DNA of 5,843 nt from an uncultured Chloroflexota bacterium (lineage in GTDB: Bacteria > Chloroflexota > Anaerolineae > Aggregatilineales > Phototrophicaceae). Under the pieces are notes generated by a model that made no database searches, was not told the DNA's origin, and was given only the letters and a program-made list of their open reading frames with translations. Where the stretch lies: positions 1 through 5,843 of the forward strand of contig CAIVEA010000083.1 in NCBI GenBank assembly GCA_903904765.1. Direction: 5' to 3'. Positions 1 through 5,746 of this stretch are shown here, in pieces (position 1 is the stretch's first letter; every line of letters begins with the position of its first letter). The translations under genes were made by a program, and so were the position numbers.

Positions 1-1560
1 CATGAGGCCGCCGAACACGCCTATGCCAGCGGGGATGACTCGCTGACTGCTCGCTATGTGATCGAGGCGATGAAACAGGGAATCGCTGAATACCATCCTA
101 AATTGATGCTCGAATGGGTGGAGAATTTCCCGCCATCGCTGCTGGATGAATATCCCCGACTCTATGTGTATGCAATCATGGCGCTGGCGGATTCGGCGGG
201 GGATGCCACACTCGCCCGTCAGTACCTCGCCCGCTTGCAAGCACATCCGGCGGCCAATACGCTACGCGGAGAAATCGCGCTGGCACAGGCTTTTATCTAT
301 CTGCTACCGGATGGTGATTCAGCCTTGTATCCCACCTTGATCGAGCAGGCGTTACAGCATTTGCCGCACGATAGCCTGTACGCTTATGTGCTCATGCTGG
401 CCTCACTGGTGCAGATCAATATGGGTCAGATGAGCAAAGCGCGGGCGCTGGTGGGCGAGCAACATCGAATTGCACAGGACACCGGCAACCTGCGGGTGCT
501 GGTGCGGGCGATCATGAATCAGGCGTACTTTTTTCTGGCTGATGGAGACTTCAACAGCGCATTCCTTCTGGTAGAAGAAGGCATAACCGTCATTCACCAG
601 TCCCGTGCGGCGCTGGGCTGGTGGGTGACGGATGCGGCTTATTCGCTGCGGCAGGAAGGTGCACTTGCGCTGATGTATCGGGGTGAACTGGCGGCAGCGG
701 ATTCTTATCTGCTGCCTGCGTTCAACCAGATCGAATTAATGAGTCCACTGGTGCTTTCAATCTTGTACAGTCTGCGCGGTTCACTCGCGCTGCTGCGAGG
801 AGACGCGGCCACAGCACAGGCAGCTTTCGGCAACGCCACGCGGGTGCGGGGCAGCGAACAACCGGATGTGTTCAACCTATCGGTACAAGTCGAACGGATG
901 CGGATTCTCCTGCGCTGGTATGATCCCGCCACCGCCCGTTACTGGCTGGACAACTGCCCAGACGAAGAACCGCCGGAAGCCGTGCTGACGGGACAAGCCT
1001 ATGTGACCACATTTGCGCGGCTGATTCTGGGTGATACGGTGTGGGCGCTGGAACGTTTGGACACGTTGGAGCAGCAGTACAACGCCCTCGGACAGCTTTT
1101 ACTGGTCACGAATGCGATGGCCTTGAAAGCCGTCGCACAGCTGCAAAACAGGGACGAGACAGCCGCGCTGGCGCTGGTGGATGCCGTGATCGAGCGCACA
1201 TTACCCGCTGGTAATGTGCTGTCGCTAGCCTTCCTGCCGCTGTTCCCGCTGTTGCGCCAGCGCATACATACTTTCTGGGAAGCAGGAGATGATGCCCGCG
1301 CCGACCATCTGCGGCGGACGATCACCCTGCTGGGCGAAGATGCGCCCACGCTACCCGTAAAGCCGTTCACCGCACTGGAATGGGAAGTGGCGCAGCATGT
1401 GGCACGGGGCAGCACCACGCTAACTATCGCTGATACGCTGGTACTGACCGAAGCCGGCGTGCGTTACCACATCCACAATCTGCACGAGAAGATGCTCACG
1501 CGCAACCGCCCGAAACTGGCTGAACGCCTGCACGCCCTGATCGAACAAGAACACGGTTGA
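1..1560 (+). CDS. MalT-like LuxR-family transcriptional regulator, 3' part
   Basis: The frame is open from the first base, so the gene begins upstream; 519 residues are visible. The body is a long series of helical hairpins rich in Ala and Leu, as in the TPR-like sensor region of MalT/LuxR STAND regulators. Its first visible segment (HEAAEHAYASGD, then a leucine-rich helix with EWVENFPPSLLDEYPRL) resembles the region that follows the ATPase and winged-helix domains in that family. The last about 60 residues (from F456) form a LuxR-type helix-turn-helix: FTALEWEVAQHVARG, then IADTLVLTEAGVRYHIHNLHEKM, matching the family pattern LTxxExEVL...IAxxLxxSxxTVxxHxxNIxxKL. The usual SNKEIA stretch is replaced by TTLTIA, so the domain is somewhat degenerate. 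The predicted role is a cytoplasmic DNA-binding regulator switched by an unknown ligand or protein partner. The ATPase domain is inferred and not visible. The gene converges on chrA with one base between stop codons. Confidence 0.85.
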   Translation, partial: HEAAEHAYASGDDSLTARYVIEAMKQGIAEYHPKLMLEWVENFPPSLLDEYPRLYVYAIMALADSAGDATLARQYLARLQAHPAANTLRGEIALAQAFIYLLPDGDSALYPTLIEQALQHLPHDSLYAYVLMLASLVQINMGQMSKARALVGEQHRIAQDTGNLRVLVRAIMNQAYFFLADGDFNSAFLLVEEGITVIHQSRAALGWWVTDAAYSLRQEGALALMYRGELAAADSYLLPAFNQIELMSPLVLSILYSLRGSLALLRGDAATAQAAFGNATRVRGSEQPDVFNLSVQVERMRILLRWYDPATARYWLDNCPDEEPPEAVLTGQAYVTTFARLILGDTVWALERLDTLEQQYNALGQLLLVTNAMALKAVAQLQNRDETAALALVDAVIERTLPAGNVLSLAFLPLFPLLRQRIHTFWEAGDDARADHLRRTITLLGEDAPTLPVKPFTALEWEVAQHVARGSTTLTIADTLVLTEAGVRYHIHNLHEKMLTRNRPKLAERLHALIEQEHG

Positions 1561-1561
1561 A

Positions 1562-2803
1562 TCAGTGCCCTGCCAGCAAGCCGATCAGCGCACCGCCGAG
1601 GATGAGCCACGTCGAGTTGATTTTGTAGCGCACGAGCAGCACCGCCGCCCCCGCCGCCAGCACCACTGTGAGCGCATCGGTTAGCGCGGCCTGTGCCAAC
1701 TGCACCGCAACGGCGGCCATCAGCCCCAGCGCCGCCACATTCACGCCGTCCAGCAGCGCCCCCAGCCCCACCGAACGGCGCATACGCGGGATGAACGGGG
1801 TCGCCACGAACACGAACACGAAAGCCGGCAGAAAAATACCGATGGTCGCCAGCAGCGCCCCCGGTACGCCCTGCAAAATATAGCCGACAAAAGTGGCGGA
1901 GGTGAACAGCGGCCCCGGCGTGAACTGCCCGATAGCCACCGCGTCCAGAAGTTGCTGCTGCGTCAGCCAGCCCAAGCGCGTCACAAACTCGCTCCGCAGG
2001 AAGGCCAGCAGCACATACCCGCCGCCATACAGCACCGAACCGATTTTGAGGAAAATCAGGAACAGGTTATCGAAGGCCGCGCCCACCAGCAGCAGGCCGA
2101 GCAGCGCCGCCAGCAGCCCGATCAGCACGCCCTTACGCCCGCCAGCGGACAGCGCGAAGGAGCGCGGTCGGGACGGGTGGCGCACCAACCGGTACAGCAT
2201 ATACAACCCGCCGAGGCCGAACAGGAGCAGCAATTCGTTCAGGCCGAGCAACGACAACCCGAAAGCCGCCAGCCCTAGACCCGCCAGCAAACGATTTTTG
2301 ACGGCGGACTTCCGCAGCCCCCACACCGCCTGCGCGATCACCGCGATGATGACCGGCTTGATACCGTATAGCAGCCATTGGGCGGCGGGCAGCGTCCCCA
2401 CCTGCACATACAGCGCCGCCAGCGCCAGCACGAGGAAGAAGGCCGGCGCGATGAAGCACACCCCGCCCACGATCAATCCGCGCCAGCCCGCCCGCAGATA
2501 GCCGATGTGAATCGCCATCTCGGTGGAGTTCGGCCCCGGAATCAGGTTGGTCGCGCCCAGCAGGTCGAGGAAATGCTCATCGGTGAGCCAACCGCGCCGC
2601 GTGACCACTTCCTCGCGGAACAGCCCGATATGGGCGGCTGGCCCCCCGAAGGCGGTGAAGCCCAGCCGCAAAAAGACCTGTGCCACTTCCCACACTGTTC
2701 CAGCGGGGGGGGGTTGCACAGGCGGATTGTTATTCTCACTGAGCTTCCCCTCTCCATTGCGATGGAGAGGGGATGAGAGGGGTGAGGTTTGGTGGTCGTG
2801 CAT
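1562..2803 (-). CDS. chrA: Chromate transporter ChrA family (two-domain, long form)
   Basis: A 413-residue inner-membrane protein from the ATG at 2803. It has two homologous halves, each opening with the ChrA signature. The first half has FLRLGFTAFGGPAAHIG (44-60), FREEVVTRRGWL and NLIPGPNSTE (86-95). The second has FLKIGSVLYGGGYVLLAF (251-268), RSEFVTRLGWL and GQFTPGP (292-298). About ten hydrophobic segments are visible, at roughly 108-134, 144-162, 172-203, 225-245, 288-335 and 350-412. Long-form ChrA proteins of about 400 residues export chromate by proton-coupled transport; the actual substrate here is not shown by sequence. The start is doubtful: residues 7-20 are the translation of an extragenic palindrome, residues 31-33 are a nine-C run, and there is no clear ribosome site before the ATG. 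In-frame GTG codons at 2719 (V29) and 2695 (V37) give starts closer to the family's N-terminus. The gene lies 9 bases downstream of the rsgA stop, so it is probably co-transcribed with rsgA. Confidence 0.88.
   Translation of the reverse strand: MHDHQTSPLSSPLHRNGEGKLSENNNPPVQPPPAGTVWEVAQVFLRLGFTAFGGPAAHIGLFREEVVTRRGWLTDEHFLDLLGATNLIPGPNSTEMAIHIGYLRAGWRGLIVGGVCFIAPAFFLVLALAALYVQVGTLPAAQWLLYGIKPVIIAVIAQAVWGLRKSAVKNRLLAGLGLAAFGLSLLGLNELLLLFGLGGLYMLYRLVRHPSRPRSFALSAGGRKGVLIGLLAALLGLLLVGAAFDNLFLIFLKIGSVLYGGGYVLLAFLRSEFVTRLGWLTQQQLLDAVAIGQFTPGPLFTSATFVGYILQGVPGALLATIGIFLPAFVFVFVATPFIPRMRRSVGLGALLDGVNVAALGLMAAVAVQLAQAALTDALTVVLAAGAAVLLVRYKINSTWLILGGALIGLLAGH
2705..2713. repeat. Homopolymer run of nine G (nine C on the chrA coding strand)
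   Basis: Nine consecutive G on the plus strand encode three CCC proline codons (P31-P33) near the 5' end of chrA as read from the ATG at 2803. Runs of this length are prone to slipped-strand change and to sequencing miscounts. Any one-base change would disconnect the 2803 ATG from the ChrA frame, while starts at the V37 GTG would be unaffected. Confidence 0.8.
2747..2785. repeat. Extragenic palindrome of the CCCCTCTCC type between rsgA and chrA
   Basis: CCCCTCTCCAT (2747-2757) and ATGGAGAGGGG (2762-2772) are perfect 11-base inverted arms around the loop TGCG. The right arm's GAGAGGGG (2765-2772) is repeated directly at 2775-2782, followed by TGAG. On the minus strand this reads CTCACCCCTCTCATCCCC and so on, a form I associate with dispersed extragenic palindromes in several bacterial groups. 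That family link is from memory, since the window holds only one copy. No T-run follows on either strand, so it is not an intrinsic terminator. It occupies the presumed rsgA-chrA intergenic space and is translated only if chrA starts at 2803. Confidence 0.7.
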
Positions 2804-2812
2804 GGTACGGTC

Positions 2813-3775
2813 TTAGTACAGCGCGTAGGCCGCTTCCAGTTCGGCACGCAAAGCGCGATAGCTCTGGTAACGGCTCTCCGCCACCGACCCCGCCGCCAGC
2901 GCCGCGCCCTCCGCGCAGCCTTGCTCCGCGCCGTGCCCGCAGTCGTTGAACTTGCACTGTTTGACCAGCGGCGCGAGTTCGCGGAAGTAGCCATCCAGTT
3001 CTTCCGGCTCGATGTCCCACAAGGCGAGCGAGCGCATCCCCGGCGTATCCGCCAGATGACCACCCATCTCAAGGCGAATCAGCACGCTGTCGCGGGTGGT
3101 GTGCTGGCCTTCGGCGCGGCGCTGGCTGACGGCCTTCACCGTGCGCCCCAGACCGGGTTGCACCGCGTTCAGCAGGCTGGTCTTGCCCACGCCGGACGGC
3201 CCCGTGAACACCGACAGATGCCCCGCTAGGGCGCTCCGCAGTTCGGGAATGCCCAGATGATCGCGGGCGCTGGTGTACAGCACCGGATAACCGAGCTTCT
3301 CATAGACCGAGAATTGTGCTTTGACCAGCGAGTTGTCTTCAATATCAATTTTGTTGACGACAATCGTTAGCTTGCTGATGCCGGATTTCTCCCCGGCCAC
3401 CAGAAAGCGATCTAGCATACGCAGGTTGGGGGTGGGCTGCGCGGCAGCAAAGACGAAGAAGGCTTGGTCGGCGTTGGCGATAATCACCTGCTCACGCTCA
3501 GATTCGCCCGCGCCGCGCTTACCTTCGGTACGCAGCGCCCGCGACAGGGCGCTCTGACGCGGCTCAACCGCTTCGATGCTGCCCGTACCGTCCGGCAATA
3601 ATTGGATGTGTACACGATCCCCGATGGCGGCAATATCCGACGAGCGTGCTTCTTCCAGCAAACGCCCGCGCAACCGACACACCACCGATGACCCGTCCGT
3701 TAGTTCGACTCGAAAAAAACCACTTTGATCGCTCACGACCAGACCCATTAACCCCTGCGCTGCTGGTTCACTCAA
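2813..3775 (-). CDS. rsgA: Small ribosomal subunit biogenesis GTPase RsgA (YjeQ)
   Basis: A cytoplasmic circularly permuted GTPase that acts in late 30S maturation. From the TTG at 3775 the protein has 320 residues, typical for the family. Domains in order: an N-terminal OB-fold (GFFRVELTDGSSVVCRLRGRLL); the permuted GTPase with G4 NKID (141-144), G5 SAR (169-171), P-loop GPSGVGKTS (192-200), G2 HTT near 225-227 and G3 DTPG (243-246); and a C-terminal zinc knuckle with C274, C279, H281 and C287 (C-x4-C-x-H-x5-C), then a terminal helix. All key residues are present. The start was chosen because AGGAGG (3783-3788) sits 7 bases upstream of this TTG. The frame stays open to an ATG at 3886, but those 37 codons show no family similarity and contain the ribosome site. 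An internal ATG at 3748 is the other option. chrA follows 9 bases after the stop. Confidence 0.95.
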   Translation of the reverse strand: MSEPAAQGLMGLVVSDQSGFFRVELTDGSSVVCRLRGRLLEEARSSDIAAIGDRVHIQLLPDGTGSIEAVEPRQSALSRALRTEGKRGAGESEREQVIIANADQAFFVFAAAQPTPNLRMLDRFLVAGEKSGISKLTIVVNKIDIEDNSLVKAQFSVYEKLGYPVLYTSARDHLGIPELRSALAGHLSVFTGPSGVGKTSLLNAVQPGLGRTVKAVSQRRAEGQHTTRDSVLIRLEMGGHLADTPGMRSLALWDIEPEELDGYFRELAPLVKQCKFNDCGHGAEQGCAEGAALAAGSVAESRYQSYRALRAELEAAYALY

Positions 3776-3782
3776 AGGCAAG

Positions 3783-3788
3783 CCTCCT
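3783..3788 (-). promoter_or_regulatory. Ribosome binding site of rsgA (AGGAGG)
   Basis: On the minus strand the perfect AGGAGG is followed by the 7 bases CTTGCCT and then TTG AGT GAA, reading leu(start)-Ser-Glu. This fixes the likely rsgA start at 3775. The next ATG, at 3748, has only AGGGG about 4 bases upstream, which is a poor spacing. Confidence 0.75.
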
Positions 3789-3840
3789 GAACGGCACCTA
3801 CATACGAATAGACACAAAACATACGGATATGAAAATGAGT

Positions 3841-4038
3841 GTTTCACTGGGAACGTAAAATTGCTTCCCCCCACCGCATCTACCATTGTAATCGAAATTG
3901 GTCACAAGCGGCGTACCTTTATGAGTGCAATTTCCATCTCCAATACCATCCGCACAGGTCATCCGTAGGGAAAGCGCACCATTTTGGGTATAGACCGCCG
4001 CCCATAGTCGCATTACTATCAAAAATGCTATCGTAGAA
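3841..4038 (-). pseudogene. Possible decayed fragment of a secreted beta-helix (PMP-like repeat) protein
   Basis: The minus strand of the AT-richer rsgA spacer reads FYDSIFDSNATMGGGLY (4038-3988), which has the F-x-x-N-x-A-x-x-GGGxY pattern of polymorphic-outer-membrane/right-handed beta-helix repeats. Just after it the sense continues in another frame as QNGALSL. Removing one base within ACCC (3986-3989) joins the two as GGGLYQNGALSL. That second frame stays open through the rest of the spacer and shows CADGIGDGNC and a further FDYNGRCGGG stretch (to about 3865). There is no start, the frame is broken, and the left end merges into the rsgA leader. I read it as a relic of a cell-surface gene. 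It is short enough that chance similarity cannot be excluded. Confidence 0.3.
3991..4019 (+). promoter_or_regulatory. Candidate promoter of the DsbA-like gene
   Basis: TAGACC (3991-3996) and TACTAT (4014-4019) each match four of six bases of the sigma-70 -35 and -10 consensus, and are 17 bases apart. A start of transcription near 4026 would give a leader of about 25 bases to the GTG at 4051. This is a weak match based on spacing and position only. Confidence 0.3.
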
Positions 4039-4040
4039 AT

Positions 4041-4045
4041 GAGGT
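4041..4045 (+). promoter_or_regulatory. Ribosome binding site deciding the DsbA-like start (GAGGT)
   Basis: GAGGT (4041-4045) overlaps the first possible ATG (4039) and lies 5 bases before the GTG at 4051, so it can serve the GTG but not the ATG. The later in-frame ATG at 4060 would be 14 bases away, which is rather far. Confidence 0.45.
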
Positions 4046-4050
4046 TGTCT

Positions 4051-4944
4051 GTGTCGTTGATGAATACATCCCCCAACGAAACGCCGGACGCACTACCCGC
4101 CCCGCCCGTAAACCCGGACGAGGCTGCCGAGGCGTTGATCGCCCAACAGCGTGCTGCCGCGCCGCCGCCTGCCCCCGCGCAGAGTGGTGTGCTGGTCATT
4201 CCGCGTGTGTTCTTGAACTACGTGCTGATCGCCATCGTCTTTTTCAGTCTGGGCGCGGTGGCCGCCGGAGCCAGCGTTACGGCGCTGTTCAACGCCAACA
4301 GCGTGGAAAACCAGAAGTTGGTGGACGCAGCCGCAGCCGCCGTTGCCGAAGCGCAGGGCAGCGCAGACACCGCCAAAGCGGGTTTGCAACAGGGGCAACG
4401 CTACGATGTGAGCGCCGATGATGACCCGGCTCGTGGGCCAGAAAATGCCCCGGTGGTGATTGTGGAATTCAGCGATTTCCGCTGCCCGTACTGCGGGCGC
4501 TTTGTGACGGATACGCTCGACCCGCTGCTGGCGAATTACGGCGACAAGGTGCGTATGGTGTACCGCGACTTCCCGATTCTGGGGCAGTCGTCGTTGGAAG
4601 CGGCGCTGGCAGGCGGTTGCATGAACGATCAGGGCAAGTTCTGGGAGTTCCACAACCTGACCTTCGCCAACCAGCAGGATTTGAGCCGCGATGCCTTCAT
4701 CAGCTACGCGCAAGAACTAAGCATGGATGTGCCGACCTTCACGACCTGCTTCGATAACCAGACGCATCTGGACGAAGTGCGTGCCGATGCCACCTACGCG
4801 CAGGATTTGGGCGTGACGGGTACGCCAGCCTTCTTCATCAACGGGCGCTTCGTCAGCGGCGCACAGCCCTATCAGGTCTTTGCCGACATCATTGATGATG
4901 AACTGGCGAAGGCGGCTAACCCCGGCAGCGCAGGCACTTCGTAG
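4051..4944 (+). CDS. Membrane-anchored DsbA-family (Thioredoxin_4-type) thiol-disulfide oxidoreductase
   Basis: A 297-residue protein from the GTG at 4051; ATG codons at 4039 and 4060 are alternatives. It begins with a Pro/Ala-rich cytoplasmic tail of about 48 residues. One membrane helix follows (about 53-80, LNYVLIAIVFFSLGAVAAG), then an Ala-rich, probably helical linker (about 90-112). The extracytoplasmic thioredoxin-fold domain covers about 125-288: VVIVEFSDFRCPYCGRF with active-site CPYC at 145-148, YRDFPI, and the cis-proline loop GTPAFFING with T258-P259. Cys190 (AGGCMNDQGKFWEFH) and Cys233 (FTTCFDN) lie in the helical insertion, where relatives such as mycobacterial DsbA have a second, structural disulfide. 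The family catalyses oxidation or isomerisation of disulfides in exported proteins. No DsbB or VKOR partner is visible in this window. It is probably a single-gene transcript, bounded by a candidate promoter and a strong terminator. Confidence 0.9.
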   Translation: MSLMNTSPNETPDALPAPPVNPDEAAEALIAQQRAAAPPPAPAQSGVLVIPRVFLNYVLIAIVFFSLGAVAAGASVTALFNANSVENQKLVDAAAAAVAEAQGSADTAKAGLQQGQRYDVSADDDPARGPENAPVVIVEFSDFRCPYCGRFVTDTLDPLLANYGDKVRMVYRDFPILGQSSLEAALAGGCMNDQGKFWEFHNLTFANQQDLSRDAFISYAQELSMDVPTFTTCFDNQTHLDEVRADATYAQDLGVTGTPAFFINGRFVSGAQPYQVFADIIDDELAKAANPGSAGTS

Positions 4945-4980
4945 ATCATCACCGGTTCGTCCTCACTCGCGTCAATGACC

Positions 4981-5020
4981 CCTGTGCAGGCCGTACAGCC
5001 TGCACAGGCGGGTTTGTTTT
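4981..5020 (+). terminator. Intrinsic terminator of the DsbA-like gene
   Basis: CCTGTGCAGGC (4981-4991) and GCCTGCACAGG (4998-5008) form a perfect 11-base stem around the loop CGTACA. CGGG and then TTTGTTTT (5013-5020) follow. It begins 36 bases after the stop at 4944. The four-base gap between stem and T-run is slightly long but tolerable. Confidence 0.8.
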
Positions 5021-5054
5021 CCCGGTTCATGTTCCACGCTTAACGTCAATAGTC

Positions 5055-5075
5055 ACAAAATTTCACCTATTTTGT
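5055..5075. repeat. Inverted repeat ACAAAAT / ATTTTGT upstream of the ParB-like gene
   Basis: Seven-base arms at 5055-5061 and 5069-5075 flank a seven-base spacer (TTCACCT), so the arm centres lie 14 bases apart. Its position upstream of the candidate -10 at 5100 would suit an operator or activator site. No known regulator motif is recognised. Confidence 0.4.
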
Positions 5076-5094
5076 TAGCGATCTTCATGATTGC

Positions 5095-5122
5095 CACCCT
5101 ATAGTGTTGTTGTGGTAGGGTG
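5095..5122. promoter_or_regulatory. Candidate promoter region with inverted repeat CACCCTA / TAGGGTG
   Basis: TATAGT (5100-5105) matches five of six bases of the -10 consensus, but no good -35 is found at 16-18 bases (TTAGCG lies 19 bases upstream). The arms CACCCTA (5095-5101) and TAGGGTG (5116-5122), 14 bases apart, overlap the -10 and the expected transcription start near 5111. They could form an operator or a 5' leader hairpin for the gene starting at 5153. Confidence 0.35.
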
Positions 5123-5152
5123 AGTTAGGTTTAGCGTAAGGGAAGTTGACGT

Positions 5153-5584
5153 ATGGAACACGAACTTATCATGGCGATGCAGCGTTACGAAAGCGCCAGC
5201 AACCGTGCTTTCTGGCAAGAGCTGTTTGCCAAACTACGCGGGCAATCCGCGCATCTGTTGAGCTTCGAGGAGGCGCGGGCTGCGCTCAACGCATGGAACG
5301 AAGTGGACATCGGTCTGGTGGATGTTCCGGTGGAACGGATTGTGGGCAGCGTGGGGCGGCACAAAGATTTCACGCCCACCTTCCTGCCGCGCAACTCGGT
5401 CAACCGTGACCGCTGGAGCCGCGTCCTCGTGAAGATGGTGGGCGATCTGGGCCTGCCGCCCGTCGAGGTGTACGAGTTGAACGGGGATTACTTCGTGCGC
5501 GATGGCAACCACCGCGTTTCGGTGGCACGCGCCCTCGGTTGCACCACGATTCAAGCCTATGTGACGGCGGTGCGCCCGGTGTAA
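5153..5584 (+). CDS. Stand-alone ParB/Srx-fold (ParB N-terminal-like) protein
   Basis: A 143-residue soluble protein. The ATG at 5153 is preceded by AAGGGA about 10 bases upstream. Residues 1-50 form a helical segment (YESASNRAFWQELFAKLRG ends near 30). From about 55 the ParB/sulfiredoxin fold begins with VDVPVERIVGSVGRHKDF, and it continues with an arginine-rich stretch (FLPRNSVNRDRW) and PPVEVYELNGDYFVRDGNHRVSVARALG. DGNHR (117-121) corresponds to the ParB GxHRR nucleotide-binding box. It lacks the helix-turn-helix and C-terminal dimer domain of true partition ParB proteins, so a chromosome-segregation role is unlikely. Small proteins of this kind, with an IVGSVGRxxDF motif, occur in Chloroflexota and Actinomycetota without a settled function as far as I know. 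CTP or another nucleotide as ligand is an inference from the fold. It is flanked by terminators on both sides and is therefore a separate transcription unit. Confidence 0.85.
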   Translation: MEHELIMAMQRYESASNRAFWQELFAKLRGQSAHLLSFEEARAALNAWNEVDIGLVDVPVERIVGSVGRHKDFTPTFLPRNSVNRDRWSRVLVKMVGDLGLPPVEVYELNGDYFVRDGNHRVSVARALGCTTIQAYVTAVRPV

Positions 5585-5593
5585 TACAGGCTG

Positions 5594-5626
5594 CGGGGTG
5601 GGGGCAACCTCACCCCGTTGTTTTTG
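5594..5626 (+). terminator. Intrinsic terminator of the ParB-like gene
   Basis: CGGGGTG (5594-5600) pairs with CACCCCG (5611-5617) around a ten-base loop. TTGTTTTTG follows directly (5618-5626). The hairpin starts 9 bases after the stop at 5584. Confidence 0.75.
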
Positions 5627-5643
5627 TGCGGGAAGGGACAACC

Positions 5644-5672
5644 AAAAACGCTACGGCACAGAGTCCGTACCG
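5644..5672 (-). terminator. Intrinsic terminator for a leftward gene ending at 5747
   Basis: On the minus strand CG-g-TACGG and CCGTA-g-CG (plus-strand 5665-5672 and 5649-5656) form a seven-pair stem with one G-G mismatch and an eight-base loop. Five T (5644-5648) come directly after. A weaker hairpin (GCGG...CCGC then TTTT, 5682-5701) lies between it and the stop. The orientation implies a minus-strand transcript arriving from the right, convergent with the ParB-like gene. Confidence 0.55.
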
Positions 5673-5746
5673 CGCCCCCAGAAAAGCGGTTAGCAAGCCG
5701 CATGAGTTTGCCCATACCTGTCTATCACAGACAAAACGTCAGCCTG

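Noticed and set aside
1893..2501. 202-residue plus-strand open frame antisense to chrA
   Set aside because: Its Ser/Pro/Arg-rich composition is typical of the antisense of a GC-rich membrane-protein gene, and ChrA signatures are clear on the other strand.
2747..2772. Palindrome as an intrinsic terminator of rsgA
   Set aside because: No T-run follows the stem on either strand.
2542..3072. Long minus-strand open frame overlapping the end of rsgA and the start of chrA
   Set aside because: It is Arg/Ser-rich out-of-frame translation of two well-supported genes. Its ChrA-codon portion is in the wrong frame and shows no domain.
4093..4713. 206-residue minus-strand open frame antisense to the DsbA-like gene
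   Set aside because: It is a shadow of the CPYC oxidoreductase gene with no recognisable motif and no start context.
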